Assembly: GCF_041053055.1 (NCBI RefSeq)
Contig: NZ_CP163443.1
Coordinates: 9,903,001-9,967,000 of the forward strand
Direction: 5' to 3'
Length of the DNA stretch: 64,000 nt
Origin: Streptomyces sp. R41
Lineage (GTDB): Bacteria; Actinomycetota; Actinomycetes; Streptomycetales; Streptomycetaceae
The notes under the pieces were generated by a model that was given only the letters and a program-made list of their open reading frames with translations, did not search any database and was not told the DNA's origin. Of the stretch, positions 8,418-17,215 are shown in pieces. Both the position numbers and the translations under genes were made by a program. How positions within the stretch are numbered: position 1 is the first letter of the stretch; each line of letters begins with the position of its first letter.

Positions 8418-8438
8418 CCAGGGGTTGTCATCCCCTGG
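8418..8438. promoter_or_regulatory. Palindrome between tautomerase and XRE regulator
   Basis: Perfect 7-bp arms CCAGGGG and CCCCTGG flank TTGTCAT. It sits 34 bases before the XRE gene start and 136 bases before the tautomerase start, a natural place for an operator bound by the adjacent regulator. A weaker CAGCC/GGCTG repeat lies just upstream at about 8400. Confidence 0.5.
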
Positions 8439-8471
8439 CTCGGACCCCGCCCGACGGGCGACCATGGGGGA

Positions 8472-9332
8472 GTGAACCTTCCCGAACTCGCCGCGTTCCT
8501 GAAGTCCCGCCGTGACCGGATCCGGCCGGTCGACGTCGGCCTGTCGGCCGGACCCCGGCGCCGGGTGCCCGGCCTGCGGCGCGAGGAGGTCGCACAACTG
8601 GCCGGCCTGTCGGCGGACTACTACACCGAACTGGAACGGGGACGCGGAGCCCAGCCCTCGGAGCAGACCCTGGCCGCGCTCGCCCGGGCGCTGCGCCTGG
8701 GCGGCGACGAGCGCGACCATCTCTTCCACCTCGCCGACCGGCCCCTGCCTCCGGTGGCGCACGGCCCGACCGCGCACGTCCAGCCGGCTCTCCTAGGTCT
8801 GCTGGACCGACTCACCACGACCCCCGCCCAGGTCATCACCGATCTGCACGAAACCCTCGTCCAGAACGAGTTGGCCGCCGCGCTCGTCGGCCGGCACCCC
8901 GCGGTACGCGGCCCGGCGGCGAGCCTCGTCCACCGGTGGTTCACCGACCCCGCCGCCCGCGCGATCTATCCGCCCGACGAGCACCCGCACCACTCCCGGG
9001 TCTTCGTGGCCGACCTCCAGGCCGTTGCCGCCCGGCGCGGTCGCGACAGCGAGGTGGCCAGGATGGTGACCGCGCTGCGGCGACGCAGCGCGGAGTTCGC
9101 CGCTCTGTGGGACACCCATGACGTGGCCCTGCGTCGGGCCGACCACAAGCGCATCGTCCACCCCGCGCTGGGCGTCATCGAGCTGGACTGCCACAGCCTC
9201 TTCAGCGAGGACGGACGCCAGCGCCTGCTGTGGTTCACCGCACCACCGGGCACCGAGGGCGCCGCGCAGCTGGAGCTGCTCTCCGTCATCGGCACCCAGG
9301 ACATGGGCGCGCAGGAGAGCTCCAGGAACTAA
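8472..9332 (+). CDS. XRE-family regulator with MmyB-like ligand domain
   Basis: 286 residues. An N-terminal helix-turn-helix (about 10-75; RRVPGLRREEVAQLAGLSADYYTELERGRGAQPSEQTLAALARALRL) is followed by an MmyB-like domain (about 110-275; TPAQVITDLHETLVQNELAAALVG; ARMVTALRRRSAEFAALWDTHDVALRRADHKRIVHPALGVIELDC). Such proteins are common actinobacterial regulators of a divergent enzyme gene, here the tautomerase. A GTG start at 8472 is preceded by ATGGGGGA. Confidence 0.85.
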   Translation: MNLPELAAFLKSRRDRIRPVDVGLSAGPRRRVPGLRREEVAQLAGLSADYYTELERGRGAQPSEQTLAALARALRLGGDERDHLFHLADRPLPPVAHGPTAHVQPALLGLLDRLTTTPAQVITDLHETLVQNELAAALVGRHPAVRGPAASLVHRWFTDPAARAIYPPDEHPHHSRVFVADLQAVAARRGRDSEVARMVTALRRRSAEFAALWDTHDVALRRADHKRIVHPALGVIELDCHSLFSEDGRQRLLWFTAPPGTEGAAQLELLSVIGTQDMGAQESSRN

Positions 9333-9354
9333 GACGCAGGGCTTCGCTGCGAAG

Positions 9355-9849
9355 TCACACGTAGAGCTTCTCCAGGAAGGCCGACAGGCGACCCACCGTC
9401 CGGTCGATCTGCTCCTCCACCGTGAGGGTCTCCTCGAAGCGGCTCCCCGGGTCGGGGATCTTCTTGCCCCGCACGTACAGGGAGCAGGCGAGGTCGGCGC
9501 ACATGTAGACGCCGACCGAGTTGCCCTCGCGGCCGGCCGTGCCCGCCTTGCGGGCCGTCATCAGTGAGACCCCGTTGCCCGGGTGGGTCGTCAGACACAG
9601 CGAGCACATGCTGCGGTGCAGGAAGCCGCGTTGGGAGGAGGGGAAGCGCAGGGTGACGCCCACGATGTCGTCGGCTCGTTCGGTGACGAGATAGCTGCGG
9701 TCCGGCGCCCCGGGATCTCGCCAGCCCAGGAAGTCCAGGTCGTCCCAGGGACGGTCCTCGAGGTCACGGGGTATCGCGAGGCGCTTGGCCTCTCCCTTGG
9801 AGCAGTTGATAAATGAGGTGCGGATGTCCTGCTCGGTGAGTGATCTCAT
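9355..9849 (-). CDS. FBP-domain protein (FusB-like EF-G-binding family)
   Basis: 164 residues with the FBP domain found in FusB/FusC-type proteins. Four cysteines that could form the treble-clef zinc site are visible: C82 and C85 in MCSLCLTTHPGNGV, and C117 and C122 in YMCADLACSLYVRGKK. Staphylococcal FusB binds EF-G and rescues it from fusidic acid; actinobacterial homologues are common and their role is unproven. ATG 9849 has AGGAG upstream. It diverges from the DUF3626 gene across a strong 25-bp palindrome. Confidence 0.8.
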   Translation of the reverse strand: MRSLTEQDIRTSFINCSKGEAKRLAIPRDLEDRPWDDLDFLGWRDPGAPDRSYLVTERADDIVGVTLRFPSSQRGFLHRSMCSLCLTTHPGNGVSLMTARKAGTAGREGNSVGVYMCADLACSLYVRGKKIPDPGSRFEETLTVEEQIDRTVGRLSAFLEKLYV

Positions 9850-9915
9850 GAGGGAGTTCTCCTGGGGGATCGATGGGTGGAACCTGCAAGCCGTGAAGGC
9901 GACACCTGCGAGCCT

Positions 9916-9940
9916 GCAAACCTAGGAGCACTAGGTTTGC
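9916..9940. promoter_or_regulatory. 25-bp perfect palindrome in FBP/DUF3626 intergenic region
   Basis: Perfect 10-bp arms GCAAACCTAG and CTAGGTTTGC flank GAGCA. It lies 67 bases upstream of the FBP start and 33 bases upstream of the DUF3626 start. The form is that of a dimeric repressor or activator site, but no regulator gene is adjacent, so the binding protein would be encoded elsewhere. Confidence 0.6.
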
Positions 9941-9972
9941 GTCAAGGTACCCAGCCTCGCGGGAGACATCCA

Positions 9973-10866
9973 ATGCATTTCGGAAACGGCCGCACACCGC
10001 GGGAGCAGGCCCTCCGTCATGTCGCGAGCCGCTCTCGGGGCCCCGCGCTGGATCCGACGCTGCGGGTGACCCTGAACTTCCACCCGGACCGGCTCGTGCG
10101 CGGGCTCCCGATCCTGCATGCACTGGCCCAGGACGGCACGTACCGCTCGCAGTTCGTGACGGGCACGAGCAACGGCGGGCTGACAGCGCATCCCGGCGGT
10201 GACCGCTGGCGCTGGGAGAGCCGGATCTTCGGCGCGGCGTACGACACCGCGCCCGCGCACGAGCGCCCCGTGTACGGCGGGCTGAACTTCCGCCGCCAAC
10301 TGGTAGGCGCGTCCCCCCGGTTCGGCTCCTCGCACTTCCGGATGTCGGGAGAGGCGCTGGAGCGCGCCACCTTCTGCTACCCCGACAGCGCGGCCGAGCC
10401 GTCCGCGTTCGGAGTGGCGGCCGGCATGTCCCTGATCGAACTGGCCGAGGCGGACGACCGGGACGCGCTCGACGACTACATCGAGGCGCAGGTGCACGGA
10501 CAGGTCGTACTGGCGCGGGACATGGAGGCACTGGTTCTGGACGCGAGCTACCGGGACACGCCCGTGGAGGCGGCTGCGCGGCGGCTGCCGTGCCCGGTCG
10601 AATGGCATCCCGGATACCGGCTCTCCGTCGAGGAGTTGCGCCGCCACGCGGACTTCCGCGGTCCGGAGTTCGCCGCACTCGGCGCCCGTATGGCCGAGGA
10701 CGGATACCTCGACCCACGGATCATTGGGCACGCGGCCCGTACAGGACGCCACGAGCTGCAGGACCTGAAGATGGTGTGGCACTGCCTCGCCCGCTTCGGC
10801 GCCCCTCGGGGCGCGGGCACGGCCGTGGGCGGCCGCACGCCGGGCGTCAGCACCCCCAGCGCGTAG
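9973..10866 (+). CDS. DUF3626 domain protein
   Basis: About 297 residues, matching the actinobacterial DUF3626 family. Diagnostic stretches are ALDPTLRVTLNFHPDR, DGTYRSQFVTGTSNGGLTAHPGGDRWRWESRIFG, RPVYGGLNF and RFGSSHFRM, with a C-terminal LQDLKMVWHCLARFG. The family has no proven function. The conserved Arg, His and Asp positions resemble an ADP-ribosyltransferase-like layout, but that is only an impression. The ATG at 9973 has GGGAG 7 bases upstream. The final 22 residues look like read-through into the antisense of a neighbouring HTH gene, so the original stop may have been lost. Confidence 0.7.
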   Translation: MHFGNGRTPREQALRHVASRSRGPALDPTLRVTLNFHPDRLVRGLPILHALAQDGTYRSQFVTGTSNGGLTAHPGGDRWRWESRIFGAAYDTAPAHERPVYGGLNFRRQLVGASPRFGSSHFRMSGEALERATFCYPDSAAEPSAFGVAAGMSLIELAEADDRDALDDYIEAQVHGQVVLARDMEALVLDASYRDTPVEAAARRLPCPVEWHPGYRLSVEELRRHADFRGPEFAALGARMAEDGYLDPRIIGHAARTGRHELQDLKMVWHCLARFGAPRGAGTAVGGRTPGVSTPSA

Positions 10867-11063
10867 CCGCGGGCGACCAGTTCGGTACGGGTGGCCGCGC
10901 TCCAGCGCTCGGGCGGCCGCCGCAGGTGGTAGTTGACGCCGTCCACGGTCAGGCCCGTCTCCCGGGCGGCCTGCGCCGTGGTCGCGCCCCTGAAGAGCAG
11001 GGCGAGGATGCGGGCCTCGCCGGCCGTGACGGGCGGGGAGGGCGGTTCAGCGGCCCGGGACAT
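10548..11063 (-). pseudogene. LuxR-type helix-turn-helix protein, 3' end apparently lost
   Basis: From ATG 11063 the frame reads a small HTH protein: VTAGEARILALLFRGATTAQAARETGLTVDGVNYHLRR and WSAATRTELVARGYALGVLTPG (about 90 residues). Homologues I recall stop soon after the LTPG segment. Here the frame stays open for another 250 bases through antisense sequence of the DUF3626 gene. Either the stop codon was lost, or the two convergent genes were trimmed into each other. Without its normal end it may be non-functional. Confidence 0.45.
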
Positions 11064-11303
11064 TCGCTGACCACACGGAGCATGACCAGCAGGGCCGTGG
11101 ACGCCTCGACGCTGTCGCTGACCGGATCCGTGGATCAGCTCCCCGTGGCGCCGCACCCTGTCGGCCGCGTCCCAGCGCACCGAGATCGGATATCGGGAGC
11201 GATGCCGCGGCCGCAGTGCCTGGGCGATCCGCTTCACTTGCGTCGCCTCCTGCGGCCGGAACAGATCCAGCGGGTGTCAGCGTCGGATGGGAAACTGCCC
11301 GGC

Positions 11304-11903
11304 ATGATCGGACAGAACCCGAAAGCGGATCTTCTCCACTATCTGCAGGACGCCCGCGAAGCCTTGCTCTGGAAGCTCGATGGGCTCTGCGAGTACGACG
11401 CCCGCCGCCCTCTCACGCCGACCGGCACCAACCTGTTGGGGCTGGTCAAACACGTCGCCGGAGTAGAGCTCGGGTACTTCGGTGACACGTTCGGGCGACA
11501 GTATTTCGATGAGGAGCCGCCGCCCTGGTGGTACACGCAGGATGCCGAACTCAACGCCGACATGTGGGCCACCGCGGATGAGTCGCGTGAACAGATCGTC
11601 GGGCTGTACCAACAGGCGTGGGAACACTCGAACGCCACGATCGAGACGCTGTCGCTGGACGCGATCGGTCACGTCCCGTGGTGGCCCGAGGAACGACAAG
11701 AGGTGACACTGCACCATGTCTTGGTGCGAGTGACCGCCGAGACCCACCGACACGCCGGCCACGCCGATATCGTGCGGGAGCTCATCGATGGGTCCGCCGG
11801 GGAGTTGAAAGGCAAGGACAACATGCCACCAGGTGATCAGGCGTGGTGGGAGCGTTATCGACGCCGACTGGAGCGGGTGGCGCACGAAGCCGGCAACAGC
11901 TGA
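11304..11903 (+). CDS. DinB-family protein
   Basis: 199 residues with the DinB four-helix fold signature: ADLLHYLQDAREALLWKLDGL, LLGLVKHVAGVELGYFGDTFG, and HVLVRVTAETHRHAGHADIVRELIDG. The metal-ligand positions of the family are His in LVKHVAG and the two His of TAETHRHAGH. Many DinB-like proteins use bacillithiol or mycothiol in thiol-transfer or detoxification. The ATG at 11304 follows a weak GG-rich leader. It is a single gene between a degraded HTH gene and the AhpD-like gene. Confidence 0.8.
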   Translation: MIGQNPKADLLHYLQDAREALLWKLDGLCEYDARRPLTPTGTNLLGLVKHVAGVELGYFGDTFGRQYFDEEPPPWWYTQDAELNADMWATADESREQIVGLYQQAWEHSNATIETLSLDAIGHVPWWPEERQEVTLHHVLVRVTAETHRHAGHADIVRELIDGSAGELKGKDNMPPGDQAWWERYRRRLERVAHEAGNS

Positions 11904-12079
11904 TCCAGACCCGAGCGGCTCCGGCTGGGAGCCGTCACCTTCCCGCGGGTGCAGGTGTACTTCGTCGGCCGGCGCGCGTCGGCGGCGGGGAGACACAGGT
12001 CACATCCGTGAATGTCACAGGGGGTCGGGCTACCTCGTCCCAGGGGGTGTAGCCACTGACGACCACGGAGGAGCACACC

Positions 12080-12553
12080 ATGGACGCGCGACTGAACTAC
12101 TTCGCCAGCCCGACCGCGGGCAAGGCCCTCAAGTACTTCATGTCGGCGGGCAAGGCGATCAAGGACTCGCCGCTGCCGGCCGCGACGCAGGAGCTGGTGG
12201 CACTGCGCGTGAGCCAGATCAACGGCTGCGCCGTCTGCATCGACATGCACACCAAGGAGGCCGCCGCGGCCGGCGAGACCTCGGTGCGGCTGAACCTGGT
12301 GGCGGCGTGGCGGGAGGCCACGGTCTTCACCGAGGCCGAGCGTGCCGCGCTGGAACTGGCGGAGCAGGGGACCCGGATCGCGGATGCTGCCGGCGGGGTC
12401 ACTGACGAGGTGTGGGCGTATGCCGCCAAGCACTACGACGAGGAGCAGCTCACCGCCCTGGTGGTCCTGATCTCGTTCATGAACACGGCGAACCGGCTGA
12501 ACGTCATCACCCAGCAGCCGGCCGGCAACTACGAACCCGGGCAGTTCCACTGA
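12080..12553 (+). CDS. Carboxymuconolactone decarboxylase/AhpD-like protein
   Basis: 157 residues with an all-helical AhpD-type fold. The redox motif is visible in ALRVSQINGCAVCIDMHTKEA, with a Cys-x-x-Cys pair near residues 51-54 and a downstream His. Members of this subgroup are alkylhydroperoxidase-type peroxidases or uncharacterised oxidoreductases. GGAGGA precedes ATG 12080. It is immediately followed by a degraded flavoprotein remnant and has no obvious operon partner. Confidence 0.85.
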   Translation: MDARLNYFASPTAGKALKYFMSAGKAIKDSPLPAATQELVALRVSQINGCAVCIDMHTKEAAAAGETSVRLNLVAAWREATVFTEAERAALELAEQGTRIADAAGGVTDEVWAYAAKHYDEEQLTALVVLISFMNTANRLNVITQQPAGNYEPGQFH

Positions 12554-12629
12554 GCGCCACGGGCACAGGTACGAGCACGGGCAACTGGCCCGGGGGCCGG
12601 CTGCGGGCCATCGGGCCCCGGGCTCGGGG

Positions 12630-12837
12630 GTGTTGGCGGACCAGGTCTGGGACCTGCTGAGCGCCGGAGCGCGTGTCCACGTCGGCGGCGACGGTTCCCG
12701 CATGGCTGGCACCCGGCGTCCGCGAGACCTTCCGCGCGCTCCCCGCGGAACGGACCCCGGGCGGCGACTCCAAGCGATGGCTGAACGACCTGATCGCGTC
12801 AGGACGTTACATCGAGGACGTCTACGCCGCCGGATGA
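12630..12837 (+). pseudogene. Frameshifted C-terminal remnant of a P450-reductase-type flavoprotein
   Basis: The first part reads VLADQVWDLLSAGARVHVGGDGSRMA in one frame. After a shift near 12704 the rest reads PGVRETFRALPAERT then KRWLNDLIASGRYIEDVYAAG and stops at 12835. Together they match the NADPH-binding C-terminus of diflavin reductases and CYP102-type P450-reductase fusions (ADQVW...GA-x-V-x-V-x-GD-x-x-xMA...V-x-x...YxEDVYA). Only about 70 residues remain, and the flavin domains and any P450 domain are missing. This is evidence of a deleted gene. Confidence 0.65.
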
Positions 12838-12853
12838 GGACGCCTGCGTCCTC
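12836..12853. repeat. Short hairpin at the end of the reductase remnant
   Basis: Perfect 8-bp arms GAGGACGC and GCGTCCTC separated by CT. It overlaps the stop codon of the flavoprotein remnant and could be part of its old terminator. No T-run follows. Related short repeats (GGACGTCT and GGACAAGGA) occur in the next 50 bases. Confidence 0.35.
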
Positions 12854-12891
12854 GGACAAGGACGTCTGCGCCATCGGACAAGGAGTAGAGC

Positions 12892-12925
12892 CCTGTGGGC
12901 CCACCTGGCAGAGTGGGCCCACAGG
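12892..12925. promoter_or_regulatory. 34-bp perfect inverted repeat upstream of the APH-type gene
   Basis: Arms of 13 bases, CCTGTGGGCCCAC and GTGGGCCCACAGG, flank the 8-base CTGGCAGA. It ends 15 bases before the GTG start, so it would overlap the promoter or form a 5' leader hairpin that covers the ribosome-binding region. Either operator or translational control is possible. Confidence 0.55.
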
Positions 12926-12940
12926 CGACAGGGGGCTGCG

Positions 12941-13891
12941 GTGGACACATGGGAGCGGGCTCGGTGGGTTCTCGACACGGCGGGACTGTCGTCCGACGGT
13001 CTCGTCGACTGCCGGACCCTGTCGGGCGGGACGTACAACACGGTCGAGGAGCTACGGCTCGCCGACGGCACCCGGTACGTACTGAAAATCCCTCCTGCGG
13101 CCACCGTCCCCGGCCTCAGCCACGAGCGAGAACTCCTCCGGTCGGAGGCGGAGTTCTACCAGGAGGCCGCGACGGTCGGTGTACCCGCGCCCGAAGTGGT
13201 CACGGCCGGGGAGCGCCACCTCCTGATGACTCACTGCCCTGGCACACCGTGGGGTGACCTGGACCCCGGTGAACAGGCGGTCCTGCGCAGGGAGTTGGGT
13301 CACCTGGTGGCCCGCCTCCACCACGTGACCGGCCCGGGCTTCGGTTACCCCTCCGGCGCCCTCGGCCCCCTCACCCCCGACTGGCGGACCGCCTTCACCA
13401 CCATGTACGACGCCGTCCTGGACGACGCACGCCGCTACGACGCCTGGCTGCCCCGCCCCGTGGACGAGGTGGCCCGCACGGCGAAGCCCGCGTACGACGC
13501 CCTGGACGAGGTCACCGTCCCCCGCCTCGTCCACTTCGACCTGTGGCAGGGCAACATCCTGGTGGAGCGCTCGGACAGCACGGCACCCCGGATCGGCGGT
13601 CTGATCGACGGCGAACGCATGTTCTGGGGCGACCCTCTGGCCGACTTCGTCTCGCTGGCCCTGCTCGGCGACATCAAGCAGGACGAGGACCTCCTGACCG
13701 GATATCAAGAGGCGGGCGGTCGAGCGGAGTTCGACTTCTCGGCCCGACAGCGCCTCGCCCTCTACCGCAGCTACCTCTACCTGATCATGCTCGTCGAAAC
13801 CGTGCCCCGCGCACCCGGCGCCGAACGCGTCGCCTGGGTGCGCGAGGCAGTGGCCCCGGAGCTGCTCGCCGCCCTCGACGAACTCCGCTAG
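12941..13891 (+). CDS. Aminoglycoside phosphotransferase-family (APH) kinase
   Basis: 316 residues with an APH/choline-kinase fold. An N-terminal nucleotide-binding lobe contains GTRYVLKIPP (Lys for ATP). The catalytic loop is HFDLWQGNIL with His198 and Asp200, and the metal-binding Asp is in GGLIDGERMFWGDP. Substrates in this family range from antibiotics to sugars and small alcohols. No resistance function can be assumed. The GTG at 12941 follows a GGGGGCTGCG tract. The 34-bp palindrome directly upstream suggests regulation. Confidence 0.8.
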   Translation: MDTWERARWVLDTAGLSSDGLVDCRTLSGGTYNTVEELRLADGTRYVLKIPPAATVPGLSHERELLRSEAEFYQEAATVGVPAPEVVTAGERHLLMTHCPGTPWGDLDPGEQAVLRRELGHLVARLHHVTGPGFGYPSGALGPLTPDWRTAFTTMYDAVLDDARRYDAWLPRPVDEVARTAKPAYDALDEVTVPRLVHFDLWQGNILVERSDSTAPRIGGLIDGERMFWGDPLADFVSLALLGDIKQDEDLLTGYQEAGGRAEFDFSARQRLALYRSYLYLIMLVETVPRAPGAERVAWVREAVAPELLAALDELR

Positions 13892-13963
13892 GCCCTGTCG
13901 TCACACGCACCCGACGCCGCGAGGCCCCATCTCCGGGCGGTCAACGGGAATGTGATCACAGAC

Positions 13964-15355
13964 CTAGGCCGCGCTGCGCCCCCGCCCGCCATGCGCCCGG
14001 ATGATGTCCGCGTACCGGTGCCCGCTCCCCTTGATCGTGCGCTTCTGCGTCTTGTAGTCGACGTGCACCAGCCCGAAGCGCTTGTCGTAGCCGTACGCCC
14101 ACTCGAAGTTGTCGAGCAGCGACCAGGCGAAGTAGCCGGCGAGCGGAACGCCCTTGCGGACCGCCGATGCGCAGGCCGCGAGGTGCTGTTCCAGATACTC
14201 CGTGCGCTCGGGGTCGTCGACGGTCCCGTCGGGGCGTACGACGTCGGGGTAGGCGGAGCCGTTCTCCGTGACGTACAGCTTGCGGGCGCCGTAGTCGTCG
14301 GTCAGGCGGAGCAGGAGGCGCTCGATACCGTCGGCGCCGACCTCCCAGTCCATGCCGGTGCGGGGCACGCCGAGACGGCGGACCGTGCGCACGTGCGGGG
14401 CCGGTCCGGTGGGGTCGTCGGCGACGGTGGACGGGAAGTAGTAGTTGAGGCCCAGCCAGTCCAGCGGCTGGGCCATGGTCTCCAAGTCGCCCGGAAGCTC
14501 GGGGAGTTCGACTCCGTACACCTCACGCATGTCCGCCGGGAAGCCGCGGCCGTGGACCGGGTCGAGCCACCAGCGGTTGGTGTGTCCGTCCAGGCGGTGG
14601 GCGGCCGCGACGTCCTCGGGGCGGTCGGTGGCGGCCTCGACGCTGGACAGGTTGTTGACGATGCCGACCTGGGCGCCGGGCACCGCGGCGCGGACCGCCT
14701 GGGTGGCCAGGCCGTGGCCCAGGAGCAGATGGTAGGAGGCGCGGACCGCGGCCGTCAGGTCGGTCAGCCCCGGGGCCATCCGGCCCTCCAGGTGCCCGAT
14801 CCAGGCCGAGCACAGCGGCTCGTTGAGCGTGGTCCAGTGCTTGACGCGGTCACCCAGCCGCTCCGCGACGACCGCCGTGTACGAGGCGAAGTGCTGGGTC
14901 GTCTCGCGGACCGTCCAGCCGCCCCGGCCCTGGAGCACCTGCGGCAGATCCCAGTGGTAGAGGGTGACGGACGGCGTGATGCCCGCCTCCAGCAGCGCGT
15001 CGATCAGCCCGTCGTAGAAGTCGAGCCCCTTCGCGTTGACCGGGCCGTCGCCGCCCGGCACCACGCGCGGCCACGCGATCGACAACCGGTAGGCGTTGGT
15101 GCCGAGTTGGCGCATGAGCGCGATGTCCTCGCGCCAGCGGTGGTAGTGGTCGCAGGCAAGGTCCCCGTCGTCGCCGTTGTCGATCTTGCCGGGGGTGTGC
15201 GAGAACGTGTCCCAGATGGAGGGGGAGCGGCCGTCCTCGGCGACGGCGCCCTCGATCTGATAGGCCGACGTGGCCGTGCCCCACAGGAAGTCCTCGGGAA
15301 GTGCGGCAAGGTCGATGGTCACGGAAGTCCCTTCGGGAAGAGGAGAGTTGGTCAC
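13964..15355 (-). CDS. GH1 family beta-glucosidase
   Basis: About 463 residues, cytoplasmic (no signal peptide). Family 1 signatures are clear: the N-terminal [17 protein letters not shown], the acid/base glutamate in TTLNEPLCS (about residue 179) and the nucleophile glutamate in LYVTENGSA (about residue 364). It probably hydrolyses beta-glucosides delivered by the ABC transporter encoded upstream. The chosen GTG at 15355 overlaps the permease stop codon as GTGA and has GGGAG upstream. A second GTG at 15322 also has an AAGGGA site. The upstream operon and ROK repressor suggest substrate induction. Confidence 0.9.
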   Translation of the reverse strand: MTNSPLPEGTSVTIDLAALPEDFLWGTATSAYQIEGAVAEDGRSPSIWDTFSHTPGKIDNGDDGDLACDHYHRWREDIALMRQLGTNAYRLSIAWPRVVPGGDGPVNAKGLDFYDGLIDALLEAGITPSVTLYHWDLPQVLQGRGGWTVRETTQHFASYTAVVAERLGDRVKHWTTLNEPLCSAWIGHLEGRMAPGLTDLTAAVRASYHLLLGHGLATQAVRAAVPGAQVGIVNNLSSVEAATDRPEDVAAAHRLDGHTNRWWLDPVHGRGFPADMREVYGVELPELPGDLETMAQPLDWLGLNYYFPSTVADDPTGPAPHVRTVRRLGVPRTGMDWEVGADGIERLLLRLTDDYGARKLYVTENGSAYPDVVRPDGTVDDPERTEYLEQHLAACASAVRKGVPLAGYFAWSLLDNFEWAYGYDKRFGLVHVDYKTQKRTIKGSGHRYADIIRAHGGRGRSAA

Positions 15356-16206
15356 TTGACGGCTCCCGCCGTCAGACCGGCGACGAGATAGCGCTGCAGG
15401 AGCAGGAAGCCCGCGACCACGGGGACGCTGACGACGAGCGAGGCGGCCATGATCTGGTTCCAGTACACGTTGTTGAGCGTGGAGTAGCCCTGGAGCCCGA
15501 CGGCGAGCGTGCGCGTGGTGTCGTTGGTCATCACCGACGCGAACAGCACCTCGCCCCAGGCGGTCATGAAGGCATAGACGGCGACGGCGACGATGCCGGG
15601 GATCGCGGCCGGCACGACGACCCGGAACAGCGCGCCGAGCGGTCCGCACCCGTCCACCAGCGCCGCCTCGTCCAAGTCACGCGGCACCGAGTCGAAGTAC
15701 CCGATCAGCATCCAGATCGAGAACGGCAGCGAGAAGGTGAGATACGTGAGGATCAGTCCGCCGCGCGACCCGAACAGGGCGATGCCGGTGGCGTTGCCGA
15801 TGTTGACGTAGATGAGGAACAGCGGCAGCAGGAAGAGGATGCCGGGGAACATCTGCGTGGACAGCACGGTGACCGTGAAGACACGCTTGCCGCGGAAGTT
15901 GTAGCGGCTGACGGCGTACGCGGAGAAGACCGCGATCACCACCGAGCAGACCGTCGCCGCGCCCGCCACGATCAGCGAGTTCACGAAGTACCGCGCGAGC
16001 GGGATCGTCGACCAGATGTCGATGTACGGGCGGAACGTCAGGCTGCTCGGCAGCCAGCGGAACTTCCCCGTGACGTCCGCGAGCGGCTTCAGAGAACTGG
16101 AGACCATGACGTAGACGGGCACCAGGACGAAGCCGGTGAGCAGCGTGAGGAAGATCCGCCGGGACCAGAGGAAGGAGCGCGGCGGGGCCATCGGGGACCT
16201 AGACAT
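15352..16206 (-). CDS. Sugar ABC transporter permease (MalG type)
   Basis: 284 residues with six predicted membrane helices (for example [49 protein letters not shown] and [17 protein letters not shown]). The EAA loop that contacts the ATPase reads [28 protein letters not shown]. It overlaps the upstream MalF-type permease gene by 8 bases and the downstream beta-glucosidase by 4, so it is part of one operon. No ATPase gene is present here. Streptomyces sugar importers of this type often share a general MsiK-type ATPase encoded elsewhere. Confidence 0.9.
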   Translation of the reverse strand: MSRSPMAPPRSFLWSRRIFLTLLTGFVLVPVYVMVSSSLKPLADVTGKFRWLPSSLTFRPYIDIWSTIPLARYFVNSLIVAGAATVCSVVIAVFSAYAVSRYNFRGKRVFTVTVLSTQMFPGILFLLPLFLIYVNIGNATGIALFGSRGGLILTYLTFSLPFSIWMLIGYFDSVPRDLDEAALVDGCGPLGALFRVVVPAAIPGIVAVAVYAFMTAWGEVLFASVMTNDTTRTLAVGLQGYSTLNNVYWNQIMAASLVVSVPVVAGFLLLQRYLVAGLTAGAVK

Positions 16207-17215
16207 CGGCGGTCCTCCGTCCGCGTGAGGTGAGCACGAGGTACACGCCCGTCACGACCAGCAGGAAGAGCAGCAGGAGTACGGACATGGCCGACCCGGT
16301 GCCGAAGTTCCAGGTGACGAACGACGCCTGATAGATGTGGACCGAGATGAGGTCCGCGGCCTCGGGAGCCGTCTTGCCGAACAGGACGTACGGCGTGTTG
16401 AAGTCGTTGAACGTCCATAGGAACAGCACGAGGATCAGCACCTGGTTGACCGGGCGCAGCGACGGCAGGGTGATTCGGCGGATCCGCTGCCACACGCCGG
16501 CCCCGTCGAGGGCGGCCGCCTCGTACAGCTCGCCCGGGATGTTCTGCAGTCCGGCCATGACGATGAGGAAGGCGAACGGCCAGCCCTTCCACACGGAGAC
16601 CGTGAGCAGCGCGTAGAAGCTGTTGTCGCCGATCAGCCAGAAGGACGGTTTGTCGCTGAGGTGCAGCTGGTCGTGCAGGACATGGTTCACCAGGCCGTTG
16701 TCGTGCTGGAACATGAACACCCAGGTGATGACGGCCGCGTACACGGGCAGCGCGTACGGAACCAGGAACAGGGCGCGCAGCAGGCCCCGGCCGCGGAAGG
16801 TGTCCTGCATGTAGATCGCGGCCGCCGTGCCGATCAGCCAGCACAGCCCGACCGACAGCAGGGTGAAGCCGACGGTGACGAGGAACGAGTGGAGCAACGC
16901 CTCGCCGACGGGCGCGTCGAAGTCCACCGACACCTTGTAGTTGTCGAGCCCGGACCAGGGCGCGGTGCCCCAGTCGCGGATGTAGAACTGCGTGAGCTCC
17001 TTGAAGCTCATCACGATGCCGATCACCATCGGCACCAGGTGGACCAGGAGTTCGAGGACCAGAGCGGGCAGAAGCAGCAGGTAGGGCAGTCCGATGCGTT
17101 TGATCCGCCCGGTGCGGCGCGGTCCACGCGCCGCACCGGGGGAGTCCTTGCGCACCGTCCGCTCGCCGGATTCGGCGGTGGCGGTCGTGGTGGTCATGTC
17201 GGTGCTCGCGCTCAC
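16199..17215 (-). CDS. Sugar ABC transporter permease (MalF type)
   Basis: 338 residues with a cytoplasmic Arg/Lys-rich N-terminus and about six membrane helices (LPYLLLLPALVLELLVHLVPMVIGIVMSF; LLHSFLVTVGFTLLSVGLCWLIGTAAAIY; RALFLVPYALPVYAAVITWVFMF). The EAA-type loop is in ELYEAAALDGAGVWQRIRRITLPSLRPV. The GTG start overlaps the stop of the binding-protein gene as GTGA, so the two are translationally coupled. It forms the translocation pore with the MalG-type partner. Confidence 0.9.
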   Translation of the reverse strand: MSASTDMTTTTATAESGERTVRKDSPGAARGPRRTGRIKRIGLPYLLLLPALVLELLVHLVPMVIGIVMSFKELTQFYIRDWGTAPWSGLDNYKVSVDFDAPVGEALLHSFLVTVGFTLLSVGLCWLIGTAAAIYMQDTFRGRGLLRALFLVPYALPVYAAVITWVFMFQHDNGLVNHVLHDQLHLSDKPSFWLIGDNSFYALLTVSVWKGWPFAFLIVMAGLQNIPGELYEAAALDGAGVWQRIRRITLPSLRPVNQVLILVLFLWTFNDFNTPYVLFGKTAPEAADLISVHIYQASFVTWNFGTGSAMSVLLLLFLLVVTGVYLVLTSRGRRTADV

